NCBI GenBank assembly: GCA_949130485.1
Contig: OX422185.1
Location: forward strand, 9,610,118 to 9,674,117
Source of the DNA: Agelas oroides
Lineage: Eukaryota > Porifera > Demospongiae > Agelasida > Agelasidae
Length of the DNA stretch: 64,000 bases
Direction: 5' to 3'
The translations under genes and the position numbers were made by a program. Positions within the stretch are counted from its first letter, which is position 1; every line of letters begins with the position of its first letter. Shown piece after piece: positions 33,491-43,530 of this stretch. A model generated the notes under the pieces. That model searched no databases, was not told where the DNA came from, and saw only the letters and a list, made by a program, of their open reading frames with translations.

Positions 33491-33610
33491 AAATATTCAA
33501 GCACCTCCTCTGTGTAACCACCCCCCCAACCCTTAAATGTTTTGTGGTTTTGGTTTTGTGAGTTCTAATATTGCAAGGTCAACCCAAAACTCTGTATGTG
33601 GTGAGAAAGA

Positions 33611-34524
33611 GGGTAACTACAAAAGCTGGACTCTGGACTCTGGACTGGACTCTTGACTGGACTATGGACTGAAATTTGGACTCAAAATAAATGTGGTAGA
33701 ATGTACAGGAGAAGGCAACAAGATCAAATATCGAAACACAAGTAGAGTGTTATACAGAAAAAGGCAAACACATGCTTATGAAGTACCATGTTGGCCATTT
33801 TCACCACTGCCACTGATCAGTTGTGCTACATTTTACTCCCCTTGGCCAACAGCCAGTCATACACCTACATCCCTGGCTCCACATTTGAACACTTACCCTG
33901 TTCAGCCAGCTGTCAGTTGTACGCCTACATCCCTAGCTCCACATTTCCACACATCCAACCTCCGGCTACCATTGATTCCTCTATAGTAGGTTCTTTACAT
34001 CCAAACTTCAACCCCTTCGATGTTAAAATGCTGTGTGGGAACATTCGTGTCTGTCAAGGCTGTAGGGGAAGTCTCAGACAATCAGATGGATCTATTCCAT
34101 CACCTCCTTTTGACATGGTAGCAGCTCGGGTGGAGAGAAGACAGTTTCGTGACGCTAGTTGGACTCTAAGAACCCCCGCACGACCATCAATTGCCCACTA
34201 CCACATTTCCTTGCAGTGTATCTGTGTTGCTGAGCCGCTTTTCCTTCCATCAGCTCTTCACATTCCTGCAGATGTTGCAGGCCAACTGACCCCGCAACAC
34301 AGGGAATATCTCTACATGCAGCTCAGTATTTTATCTTGTAATTGCCTTTTTCTGTATAACACTCTACTTGTATTTTGATATTTGACCTTGGTGCTTTCTC
34401 CTGTACATTTCTACCACATTTATTTTGAGTCCAAATTTCAGTCCATAGTCCAGTCAAGAGTCCAGTCCAGAGTCCAGTCCAGAGTCCAGTCCAGAGTCCA
34501 GTCCAGAGTCCAGCTTTGTTACCC
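33611..34524. mobile_element. MULE-type element with GGACTCTGGACT sub-repeat ends, 914 bp, carrying an ORF
   Basis: The ends GGGTAACTACAAAAGCTGGAC and GTCCAGCTTTGTTACCC start arms of about 150 bp: a GGACTCTGGACT minisatellite, then ..AATAAATGTGGTAGAATGTACAGGAG.., inverted on the right. The flanks TGAGAAAGA (33602-33610) and AGAGAAAGA (34525-34533) are a 9-bp target duplication with one mismatch. The element 44095-44721 has the same end design. It encloses a 196-codon frame. Confidence 0.8.
33788..34378 (+). CDS. Cys-rich ORF inside the MULE-type element (196 codons)
   Basis: The frame is open from ATG to TGA. Residues 1-65 are low-complexity and twice repeat a Y-I-P-x-S-T-F motif. Residues 70-175 look like a real domain: NPFDVKMLCGNIRVCQGCRG (Cys83, Cys89, Cys92), SPPFDMVAARVERRQFRDAS, then AHYHISLQCI with paired His and a Cys, and LTPQHREYL. 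The C/H pattern suggests zinc binding. I recall similar modules in uncharacterised invertebrate proteins, possibly transposon-linked, but cannot confirm this. No catalytic transposase motif. It could be a captured exon or the tail of a transposase. Confidence 0.5.
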   Translation: MLAIFTTATDQLCYILLPLANSQSYTYIPGSTFEHLPCSASCQLYAYIPSSTFPHIQPPATIDSSIVGSLHPNFNPFDVKMLCGNIRVCQGCRGSLRQSDGSIPSPPFDMVAARVERRQFRDASWTLRTPARPSIAHYHISLQCICVAEPLFLPSALHIPADVAGQLTPQHREYLYMQLSILSCNCLFLYNTLLVF

Positions 34525-35220
34525 AGAGAAAGAAACACTGTTCCCAGGATATGTGGTGAGAAAGAGAGTAATTTGGTCTTGCCAACAACAATCTATCACA
34601 TTACCCCATTCACACATGTAACCTCACTACTGGTAACAACTATCTCTACAAGATCTTGCAGTTTGAATGGCTGCAGAGTATCAAATCACTTCCCTCAACC
34701 TACTTGCAAAAGACCTGTATAAGAGACTCACATAATGCTAGCCTTGTCCCCAGGTCCCACTCCCACCCAAATAATTAGGAAAAGGGCCTGGTCACAGTTG
34801 CAAAAATTTCTTGTATGTGCTGAGTCAGCATATTATGTAACAACAACATGATCACGTGGTAGCGGGCTACTGTTGAAGACAGTGTTACAGAGTAGGTGAA
34901 CCAAGGAATGACTGTAGGAAAATCCTGGGTGGTGAGACTAGTAGCCTATCAAGTGTAAATCCGCTCTAAGTTTCTGAAATGTGAAAAGTCTGGTAGCCTC
35001 GTTCCCATTTTCTAATGGTCTTGGAACAAGGCCTACCTTCAGTGGTCAAGAATTTAGTAGTTAGAAATGGACGAACATGATTCATCTATCCCAAACAAAG
35101 ACTGCTGACACAGCACATACGAGAAATTTTGAAAGTGTGACCAGGCCCCTTTCCCGATTTTTCAGGCAGGGCCTGGGAACATGACTAACATTATGCCACA
35201 TTCGTGAGAAAGAGGCTTAC

Positions 35221-36275
35221 CCTATATGCTAATACCTTAACTACACAGGAAAGTGAAAAATGAAAAGCTGGCAGTGTGTGCATGCACTTCTTAATCTGTA
35301 TCTTGTTTCTATGTGGTTATAATAAGCACAGTAACTAATTGAATTTTTTTGTGATTCACCTCATGTACATGCTTGATTAGAGTGGAGCCTGTTTTTTGGC
35401 TACACTAGACTGCTGTTTGTTCTTATTAGTCTGCATACCCCAAATCTACGTGCAACTTTCGTAGCCAATGATTCCAGATCCCACATCAGCTATACTAATG
35501 CATGTTACCTAACTGGGGGACAATTCTAGTATTCTCTGCAGCTCTTTGTTTTTGGATAAATTGCCGTAGGCGGGAAAATACTGAGTATCTGTGCTGGTTA
35601 TGTCAGAACTACACAATGTGCAAAGAAGATACTGCACTCACTCATGCATTGTTAAGCACATTTCGCTTAAAAAAAAAATCATTATCAAGTGCTGGTTTGC
35701 ATGTAGTCTTCTAAATAAAGCACATGCACACATAATGCACCTTGCTCTAAGGCATATCTGTGTGTCTGAGTGTGCATGTGTGCAGTGTTTGAATGAGTAA
35801 AGAGTGCCCACTTCCTATTTTCAATGACTTTTTTCGACTTAAATACCTTCCCATGAAAAATGACAAACCTAAACATGTCCCACCATAGCCTCATAGACCG
35901 AAAGTAGACCAAAATAAACAAACAACTAAACCTTTCGTACTGCATGCCTACAGAGGCAAGCGTGAGAGTGCATAAATGACAGGTTGATGCGGGGTACAAC
36001 TTTTTTTTTCATGCATTGTGGGCGTGTCACTCACCGTCCTCTGGTGGATGGCTCAGAGGTTGCACTCTTCTTCACCACTGATGTTTCCATGAAAGTAATG
36101 GGTTCTGTTGGTTGATATAATGATGAACATTAATGTAACCCATGGGGTTATGATGTGAGGACGCATGGTTAACTTTGTCTGAGCATGAGACTACAATCTC
36201 AAGCTCAAATGTAAAATGTGCGGGCACAAGATACCATTACAAACACCTCGACTCTCACTACATTTATTAACGCCG
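35221..36275. other. Intergenic; nothing recognised
   Basis: A+T-rich, with short A- and T-runs. Small opposing ORFs (35500-36000) have no recognisable domain or splice framework. Confidence 0.4.
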
Positions 36276-36633
36276 TACCAAATTGATTTTATGTTTCACG
36301 GATTGCTTAGGTCAGAAACATGACCCGGTAGGCAGGCAAAAAAATTATAAAAATGACCAAACTTCTCATGAATTTAATTAGATACCACTCAGCCACACAA
36401 AACTGCTTGCCATCCTCCATTCTTGCCACATGGTGAGTACCTACCCTCCTTCCCAGGCCTTCGTGCATTCGTCGCTAGCAGTACTAGCAGTACGATAATT
36501 CGTACTGCTAGCGACGAACGCGCAAAGGGGTCTAGTGAGTACTGGATTATTAATTGCATTTTTACATTTTTTTTTCAATTTTCAAAAAAAAAAAGACCCG
36601 GCCGGATCCGTGAAACATAAAATCAATTTGGTA
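36276..36633. mobile_element. TIR MITE, 358 bp
   Basis: TACCAAATTGATTTTATGTTTCACGGA (36276-36302) is perfectly matched inverted at 36607-36633. ACCCGGTAGG / GACCCGGCCGG follow inside. The interior includes a hairpin at 36467-36520 (GTCGCTAGCAGTAC / GTACTGCTAGCGAC). Confidence 0.88.
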
Positions 36634-36759
36634 TGTCCTAACCTTGTGTTTGTGGCCATGGAGTGTCACAGGCAGGCTTCAATCTAGTGGTGAGTGGGGG
36701 TGTGGGGGAAGCTTCCCCGCCCAAACAATTTTAAAGACAACAAAAGTCATGAAAAAAGC

Positions 36760-37055
36760 AAGTTATAGTTAGTTTTTGGATTAGAAAACACTTTTGGTTT
36801 AGTTTAGTTATAGTTTCCCAGTTTTACAAAATTTTTAGTTAGTTATAGTTTCAGTTACTAAAACTCTAAAACCTCTTACTAAAAGGTATTTAGTTACAGG
36901 TATTAGTGAAAACAGGCTGTTTTCTGTTTTAGTATATAGTTATGGTTTCTTCTTGGATGTTCTTGGATATTTTACTTATAGTTCCCAGCTTAGCAAAAAA
37001 TTTTAGTTAGTTTCGGTTAACTAAATTTTAAAAAGGCCATACTAATGTATTTAGT
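36760..37055. repeat. TAGTTAGTTTTAGTTA-type low-complexity repeat
   Basis: Degenerate TAGTTA / TTTAGTT words dominate about 300 bp. A second patch of the same family is at 46640-46850. No coding. Confidence 0.7.
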
Positions 37056-37758
37056 TAAGGTTACGGGTACAAGTATAAAATTAGTATGTCAAAAACTTGC
37101 CTGTATAACATTTCCTACAAAAAAGCTACTGGATATTTACAACAACCGGTCACTACAGAGGGCATTCGGCTATAGTTCAGCATAACACTAACTTCGCTAC
37201 AGTATACAGTCGAGTGACAGTAGGCGGGTGCTCAGGTACAAACTTCTACGTCAGTTCGCTCGCGTTGTTGTACACAGAATGCCGTATACCAGCGTTTTAT
37301 CTATTTGTACGACATCGCTGCAGGGCCACACGAAGCGTTTTTGAAAGAAACATTTTCCAGTTCGCCGTAGTTTGTTTTCGAAGTTACTGGGTACCCGTTT
37401 TTCGAGCATCCAGCAGCCTTTCAGCCTCTGCCGCTCTGTTCTGTTCCGAGATATGAGCAAAAACGCTTCGTGTGGCCCTGCAGTGAGTTGCTCTGGCTCT
37501 GTTTAAGTCATAAATAGCACCTAGTTCCTCCTACCGTCATAGTAAACTGACGTAGAAGGTACTCATACTCCACCGAGCAGCCGCCTACTGTCACTTGACT
37601 GTGTACTGTAGCAAAGTTAGTGTTATGCTGAACTATAGCCGAATGCCCTCTGTAGTGACTGGTTGTTGTAAAAATGCGGTAGCTTTTTGGTAGGAAATGT
37701 TATACAGGCAAGTTTGTGACATACTAATTTTATTCATGAACATGTACCCGTAACCTTA
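37056..37758. mobile_element. Foldback element, arms about 280 bp
   Basis: AAGGTTACGGGTACA at 37057 and TGTACCCGTAACCTT ending at 37757. The arms share ATTAGTATGTCA, CTTGCCTGTATAACATTTCC, AGAGGGCATTCGGCTATAGT and CGAAGCGTTTTTG. Identity is about 90 percent by eye, with a spacer of about 120 bp. No transposase. Confidence 0.85.
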
Positions 37759-37763
37759 AAGTT

Positions 37764-38041
37764 ACAAGACTTGAAAAAACATTGAAAATGTAAAAGGATG
37801 TAGGGATGGCATGCCAAAAAGCATGCAAACAAGGTAGGGATGATATAATAGTGAAGGTAAATTAACAAAGCCTCATCCCTGCATCTTTTTCACATTAGTT
37901 TGCAACTGTAATGTAAAAAGATGTAGGGATAGGGCTTTGTAAATTTACCTCCACTATTATATCATCCCTACCTTGTTTGCATGCTTTTTGGCATGCCATC
38001 CCTACATCCTTTTACATTTTTAATGTTTTTTCAAGTCTTGT
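37764..38041. mobile_element. Near-perfect palindromic MITE, 278 bp
   Basis: ACAAGACTTGAAAAAACATT starts the left arm and its complement ends the right arm at 38041. About 125-bp arms include GATGTAGGGATGGCATGCC and AACAAGGTAGGGATGATATAA. Arm identity is very high, so it is young. Half of a second copy is at 23745-23870. Confidence 0.9.
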
Positions 38042-38401
38042 TTCTGTACTTTTTTGATGTTAATCTCAGTTACAGTTAGACCTAAGCCTATGAAGAAATT
38101 TTTCTTTCAAAACTTGAAACGGGATTGACAATTTAGTAGTGGTTCCAAGCATATAATAACTTTGCCAGCTAGAATCTGATGAGGGCCAACCACTCTCCGG
38201 AGCTTCGCACGATAAACCGCCGGATCTCCTGAATGTGTGGCCTGACGACTGACCAGCTGCAGCACAGTTTACTAAAGCTGTGAGTAGCTACTTTATTTAG
38301 TGTAGCTATAAGTTAGCAGCTGAATGCAGCGCCTTACCTGTGTGGCGTTTGTAAACCTTGCCCACTACGGGAAGAGACCGTGCCGGCCGTGCGCGTGGTC
38401 C

Positions 38402-38475
38402 ACTCGCGATTTCGCTCGTGCACTAGCCTCGTTCCCAAACAATGTGATCGTGATATTTGGCCTGGGAACGAGACT
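38402..38475. mobile_element. Short hairpin of the TAGCCTCGTTCCC family
   Basis: CTAGCCTCGTTCCCAAA and its complement TTTGGCCTGGGAACGAGACTA are separated by about 20 bases (AATGTGATCGTGAT). It is a solo minimal member of the family at 26119-26504. Confidence 0.7.
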
Positions 38476-38504
38476 ACATGTGCGCATGCGTACAACATTA
38501 GAAA

Positions 38505-38645
38505 ATGGCGTCCTTCGCAACGGACAGCAACCACAGAGTGTTGTGAATGGCTTTTATCGACCAGGGTGAATTTGAGACTATGAAGACGCTGAGTGGTTGG
38601 GAAGCTGCGCACTGTGATGAGCATCCGTTTCGTGCTAAAATCAAG
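38505..38645 (+). other. Possible first exon with upstream mini-ORF
   Basis: GAAAATGGCGTCC at 38505 starts a 13-codon frame that ends in TGA (38544-38546). The next codon is ATG, and the same frame runs MAFIDQGEFETMKTLSGWEA then AHCDEHPFRAKIK to a strong donor AAG/GTGAGT at 38646. CpG content is higher here than nearby, which fits a promoter region. No following exon was identified. Either the TGA is a true uORF stop or it breaks a longer N-terminus. Confidence 0.35.
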
Positions 38646-39349
38646 GTGAGTGCTTGAACCGTTTTTGAGTTATCGTTGTTTGAACAAAAGTCGTAACAAG
38701 AAAGAAAGAAAGAAAGAAAGAAGAATACGAAAAATGGCACTTTTGCTATCGCACACTTTTGTGTTTAGCTGTCTTCCGCGTGGCTTTTGGCCACTTATGA
38801 GTCTTGCTGATCATAAAGGCACTCAAAGAGGAAGCCTGGATGCTTAAATAAACTTTTTGCGTGTTTGTGGTGAAGTTATACGGCTTTTGCTTAAATATTG
38901 CATATATTGCGCGTCGGCGCCATCCCTACATAGAAAGTCTACCGACTCTCTGATAGTTTAACTAAAACAACACTGCTTTGTAAGTGTTTTCATGTTATTT
39001 TTATTATCAGAGGATAACCTTTGAAACGTTAACATCTCATGTTTAGGTATGGTGTTTTCCTAGCATTTCTAAAAATTTATGCAGGTACTGTTAGGTACCA
39101 CTGGAGTAGTCTCATTTAGCGTACAGATCTTTCTTTCCACTTAAAGCATATGGCCATAGTATTGCAAAAACTACAAGCGGAGCAAAGCAGATCTAGCCTG
39201 TGCATGGGCGGACACGTACACGTGCAACCACAACAGTGTGTTTCCGCGTGACTGGAAATTACGGATGTGAGATCAAGACCGCACGAATTTTGCAACTTGT
39301 CACAACGAGTGACGTCATGTCCTCCCTCCCCTAGCTCTGTATAAAAGAT
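38646..39349. other. Intergenic or intronic; GAAA microsatellite
   Basis: AAGA/GAAA repeats at 38700-38722. No exon recognised. Confidence 0.4.
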
Positions 39350-39900
39350 TGGTTGTGACAGCTGGAATATACGGCACTGGAATATCCTGTTCGCCTTGCC
39401 CAGCTTAAACCCTTACCCCAGAGGAGGTCCGACACTAGTGATGTCATATCCATCAACACGTGATCCTGATTGTCAAGTTAATTGCTAACCTCCTGCATTC
39501 CATTGCTTCAAGAACGATTTCTGGGCATCAGAAGCTTCTAGCGTGCTGGGTTCACTTGGGTTGGGGGGTATTTTCAACCATACTGAAGCTGTCTATTAGG
39601 TCGAGATTGATCACTGCCATTCATCTAGCTCTCAACCGCCACATAAATGTCGTTTGGAGGTCACAAAGGCATGCAATGTTACTTCTGACTGGCGAGACAC
39701 TTTCAGCATCACGAAAACCCCCCTAAACCCATCATGATCTTTGCTGCACAGCATTCCGATTGTTGGTACTGATGGTGTTTAGTCTTTGGAATGTTCATTA
39801 ATGCATAGCGCATGTGACTGTGTTGGACCTCCTCTGCCCTTACCCTACCTATGCGCTAACTAATTCGAATTTCCAGTGCCGTGTATTCCAAGCAGTCCAG
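39350..39900. repeat. Inverted pair with GGAATA..CGGCACTGGAA arms
   Basis: CTGGAATATACGGCACTGGAA..CCCTTACCCCAGAGGAGGTCC (39360-39435) is inverted at 39815-39893 (GGACCTCCTCTGCCCTTACC...TTCCAGTGCCGTGTATTCC). The right arm overlaps the coding-like minus-strand relic below, so part of that relic is duplicated in the left arm. Confidence 0.65.
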
Positions 39901-40117
39901 TTTGTCATCAAAATACACTAGAACTGTGTTTAGCCCTAGACTCAGTCGATAGAGCATAATCCAGACCTGAGTGGGTGTGTGGATAGAGCCCTCGCTCTGT
40001 CTCTCCACTAGCAGAAACTTTGTCAAGGTCTCTTCACTTCTATTCAGGGCCATGACGTACACCCTTTGTCAGAGTGCAGGAACATCATCGGGAGACACTG
40101 TTCTTCTCAAACAGAAA
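39866..40117 (-). pseudogene. Coding-like exon relic, unknown protein
   Basis: After CTATGCAG on the minus strand the frame reads RRTVSPDDVPAL, a TGA, then QRVYVMALNRSEETLTKFLL, VERQSEGSIHTPTQVWIMLY and RLSLGLNTVLVYFDDKLDCL, ending LEYTALEIRIS before TAG. Composition and the acceptor look like a real exon with one nonsense codon. Family not recognised. Confidence 0.35.
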
Positions 40118-40399
40118 CTGCATAGCTACTCATGAGGTAGTCTCGTTCCCAGAACCTTCCAGAGGGTCTGGTTCCTAGACTGCTCACGGGGTTCATGCAG
40201 CGGGAAGTCGACCGAAGTGCGTTTCAAAGCTGTAATGTTGGGTTAGGGTTAATTTAGGGGGCAATGGCGCATATGCGCATATAAATGTGTATAATAAATT
40301 GACCAATAGGGTTAGAGCTTTGAAAAGTAGATCAATATTCGGACACCAGCGATAATCGGACGCTCATACACGGAGACTAAGCCACGCAGATACTCGGTT

Positions 40400-40706
40400 A
40401 TGCCACGGAAAGGAAGGCGGAGTCCACCGTATCCGGCGACTGAAAAATGGAGCTCGAGCGTCAATGCGGATGTGCGTCACAATCTCTATTTCCAATCCCG
40501 TTCTGAAGGTATGTACTATCTATGCCTATGGTTGTGCGCACTGTCACATGCGAGCGACTTTGATGTGGGGTCGGAAGTTCGAGAGTTAGTGAGCGCTTTT
40601 GTGTCTAAGAGCTTTGGCTAAGGTAAAACGAGCGATTCGATAGTCAGTTTGGGGTAGTGAAGAAATTTTTCTTCACTTTGTATTTTATCTGCTCTTTTTA
40701 TTTCAG
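40400..40706 (+). promoter_or_regulatory. 5' exon and 198-bp intron of the 341-codon gene
   Basis: 40400-40508 has an ATG followed by 36 codons to a good donor GAAG/GTATGT. The intron 40509-40706 ends TTTTTATTTCAG directly before the main ATG. Read through the splice, the upstream frame enters exon 2 out of frame and ends after about 14 codons. The first exon is therefore best read as 5' UTR containing an overlapping upstream ORF. A CpG-richer stretch (40370-40480) fits a promoter or leader. Confidence 0.5.
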
Positions 40707-41732
40707 ATGGCTTTACCGTCCACAAAGAAGAGGCAAACCTCTCCTCGTAGTCCGAGTCCGACTCCGACTCCACCATTGCTGAGTAACTTTCCACCTGGCG
40801 AGTTACCCAGACAAGTTGGCAGTGGAACTGGAGCCTCTTCACAAGTAGCAAAGAAACAAATGAGTAACATTTTAGGCTTGCTGAACTTGATAGACGAATC
40901 AGTCGATATTGTGGAGGACGAGGTCCTCCCAGGAAAGATTGCAAATGTCATAGCACTCGCCATCAATCACATCAAACATAATGACAGTGAAGAATGTTAT
41001 ACTCAAGAGGAGCTTATATCTGCTCTAGAGGAACAAGTCAGTGCTCTACAAGATGAGTCTGCTCAAGGTAGTGCTGTGAGAGCAGTTATACGAATGTGCC
41101 AATGCGAGGCTCATGAAACAATACGAGACATAACTTCACCTATTAGGGAGTTAGTTGTAAAATTACTAGATATCGCCGTAACTGAAAGTTCCCCAAACGT
41201 CGAAAACCAACTTGGTGAACTGCTTATATGCATCTTGCAAATAGTAAATGAAACAACAGATGTTCAAGTTCGTGTTGGATCCAAACTATTTTACCAAAAA
41301 CTGGGCAAAAAATCACCCCATTGTGGCTCTTTTATAGTGCACAATACTGCAGAAGAAGTACGTTACGACATAGATGAGGTCGACATAGTTGGCAAACTTA
41401 GAACACCAAGGGTGATACTGGTACTTGTATGCGAGATCCAAAGTTTCCCTGAAAATTTACGTTCAGCAAACATCCATACAGCAGAAGTAGCGATAGCTCA
41501 ACTGACAACCAAAAGATTACAAGGAGTTGTAGCCATCAGTATGGCAAAGAATAGATCAGCAATGATCTTTACTGCAAGAACAGTTGGTCCTGCTTATGAA
41601 GGCTATTACAAAGTTGATTTTAAACCAGTTGCCTTAGAATGCCATGATTTGACTGTAAAGGAAGGCATACAACGTTTTACCCAAGTCTACTATTCTACAC
41701 TCAAGAGTTTACCTCAAGTGAGCTGGAGTTGA
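40707..41732 (+). CDS. Intact 341-residue protein of unknown function
   Basis: The longest intact coding frame in the window; its ATG is the first codon after a TTTCAG acceptor. Residues 1-50 are basic and Pro/Ser/Thr-rich (probably disordered), 50-180 acidic and helical, 185-335 mixed alpha/beta. The last part reads DIDEVDIVGK, then RVILVLVCEIQ (Glu243), a helix with HTAEVAIAQLTTKRLQGVVA, and KNRSAMIFTARTVG. This strand-helix-strand order loosely recalls PD-(D/E)XK nuclease-like folds, but the expected Lys is Gln in CEIQ, so activity is doubtful. No signal peptide or membrane segment. No homologue recognised. The absence of stops over 1 kb in A+T-rich DNA argues it is, or recently was, functional. 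It could belong to an unrecognised mobile family. Confidence 0.75.
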   Translation: MALPSTKKRQTSPRSPSPTPTPPLLSNFPPGELPRQVGSGTGASSQVAKKQMSNILGLLNLIDESVDIVEDEVLPGKIANVIALAINHIKHNDSEECYTQEELISALEEQVSALQDESAQGSAVRAVIRMCQCEAHETIRDITSPIRELVVKLLDIAVTESSPNVENQLGELLICILQIVNETTDVQVRVGSKLFYQKLGKKSPHCGSFIVHNTAEEVRYDIDEVDIVGKLRTPRVILVLVCEIQSFPENLRSANIHTAEVAIAQLTTKRLQGVVAISMAKNRSAMIFTARTVGPAYEGYYKVDFKPVALECHDLTVKEGIQRFTQVYYSTLKSLPQVSWS

Positions 41733-42885
41733 ACAAACATCCTCAATTGTTTTTGTCTCTGGTTGTATCTCTTTGTATTATATATAGTTAAACCCTGACC
41801 TCTTGTCCTGTCAGTGTTAGACTGAGATTGCTTACAGTCTGAGAACTTATCTTACAGCTTCTCAGCTGTCCCAAAAGACTTGTCTTCACAGATCAAATGT
41901 TTTCAGCAGGTGTCCCACAAAATTTGGTCTGGGAATGAAGCTAGGAATGTTACCAAGCTCTCCTAGTTTCATCCCCAGACCCTCCCAAAAGTGTCTGGTG
42001 ACATTTCATGTCACATGGGGTGGGGCACCTGGGGACTGCTGCATGGTATGGATTTTATAAGTCTTGGGGCAGCTAAGAAGCTGCAAGATAAGTTCTCTAT
42101 GTCCAATTCAGTCATGTCTCTCTTCTACAGTGATGCTGCCTAGGTAACAGGTTATATAATACCTCCCTGGGGGGTGGTCGTTTTACACATATTGCTTCTT
42201 GATAAATTTTCCATTTCTTGTCATTCTGTAACATCCAAGAACAGTCTTTGTCAAAATCCCACACCCACCATTTAGGTGGATTTGATGAAATTACAACATA
42301 AAAGAAAGCAAGCCCAAAGTAGTAGACTGTTATGGCCATGACCTGGGAGAGATATGCTCTTGCAAGCGATTGTCACACAAATGTAGCAAACTCTTGCAAA
42401 CTACTTCATGCAAGAGGCAAGCCGCAATGCAGGTGAATCTCTCACGCATGTGGCTAACACAAAAATTGATCTTAAAAATTGTTTTTAACTTAAATATTTT
42501 CTGATTGACAGTAGTTCCATTACACAAATGAGAGGAGGCAGGACAAACTTTCCGTACCATGTGACAGGGTTTTGTTTTGATTTCACAGATGCTTTAATTC
42601 ATTGCATACAGGAGGCCACGTACATGGCCCAGTAATTGCCACTTAGCCTATGCTGAAGGCCACATGTACTGGTCATCTAAGAAGCTTAACAAGACTTGAG
42701 GGTAAACACCTTTATGTTAACCTAGACCACACCTTTTGACTGACATCACTGCTCTGGAAAGGCAAGAAGGGGCGGTACTAGGGTTCGTGGGTGAACACAA
42801 GCTTGGCAAAGGCAACTAGATACAAAGCTTTCTCAAACACTGGGAGCTAGCACTTCAGTTTTCATTCAAGGTAGGAGTTCTAATA
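41733..42885. other. 3' region and intergenic
   Basis: TATATATAG follows the stop by about 45 bp; no clear AATAAA. A short GGTCTGGGAATGAAGCTAGG / CCTAGTTTCATCCCCAGACC hairpin lies at 41933-41985 (transposon family end). The minus-strand 75-codon frame 42339-42112 (MAITVYYFGLAFFYVVISSN...) has a hydrophobic start but no context to support it. Confidence 0.45.
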
Positions 42886-43057
42886 GCAGAGCATTGTATT
42901 TACCACCTGTAACAACCACTTTTGCTGATTAAGAATATCATGCCAAGGTAGAGCATTGTATTTACTCATCATACCTGTAATAGCCGCATTGTTACCTTGA
43001 TCAAGACCATCATATCAAGTACAGCATCGTATTTACTACCTGTAATAGCTACTTTGT
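42886..43057. repeat. About 65-bp tandem repeat, 2.6 copies
   Basis: AGAGCATTGTATTTACCACCTG..ATAGC..CATTGTT..TGATCAAG..ATCATG recurs at 42886, 42949 and 43019 with about 75-80 percent identity. The 134-codon minus-strand ORF overlapping it (43373-42969) is probably chance. Confidence 0.75.
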
Positions 43058-43530
43058 TTTTGAACACATCAAAATTATGTAGAGTGATCAAGGTCATGCA
43101 CGTCGAAGAGCATGCATGGTCATGCATGTCACTGCACATGTTTATGTCTGAGCACGTTACTTGGAATCCAATCATTTGTGTTGCCTTGTAAAATGATTTG
43201 ATGGGTTCAAAAATGCGATGGCTAGGTCTTAAGACAATGTAGGCTAGACACTCAGTTGTTTCTTTGAAGTGTTGTGCTTCGAAATGCAGTAGGCTAAAGG
43301 TATCCATTAATCTTTTGCGTTCACCGGTGCAAAAAACTATAAAACCAAATACAACATCCAAAAGACTGCACAACCGAGCATGACATCAATTTTTATATGC
43401 AGTATTGGTGATTAACTGCAAAGTGTCTTCACAAGAGTGTAACCATACAGTACCATTCCCACATGCTTACTGTTTCCAATTATTCTAAAATTATGCTAAG
43501 CATATTTTCCTCAGGCCTAGACCTGTCTGG

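Larger units (their letters stand above)
31046..35220. repeat. Right copy of the inverted repeat mosaic, with internal direct repeats
   Basis: 31355-31620 is repeated directly at 32545-32800 (GACACAGTTTCAAACGTTGG...GTGCCCAGCCGCACACACC...CTGGCGAGAAATG). 31675-31810 is repeated at 34546-34690. 31100-31150 is repeated at 32430-32485. The set is inverted relative to 22090-23090. Insertions (33048-33490 and 33611-34524) break it up. No gene apart from the transposon-borne ORF. Confidence 0.8.

Noticed and set aside
42969-43373. 134-codon minus-strand ORF
   Set aside because: About a third of it overlaps a diverged 65-bp tandem repeat, and I see no domain. Chance openness is likely, though not excluded.
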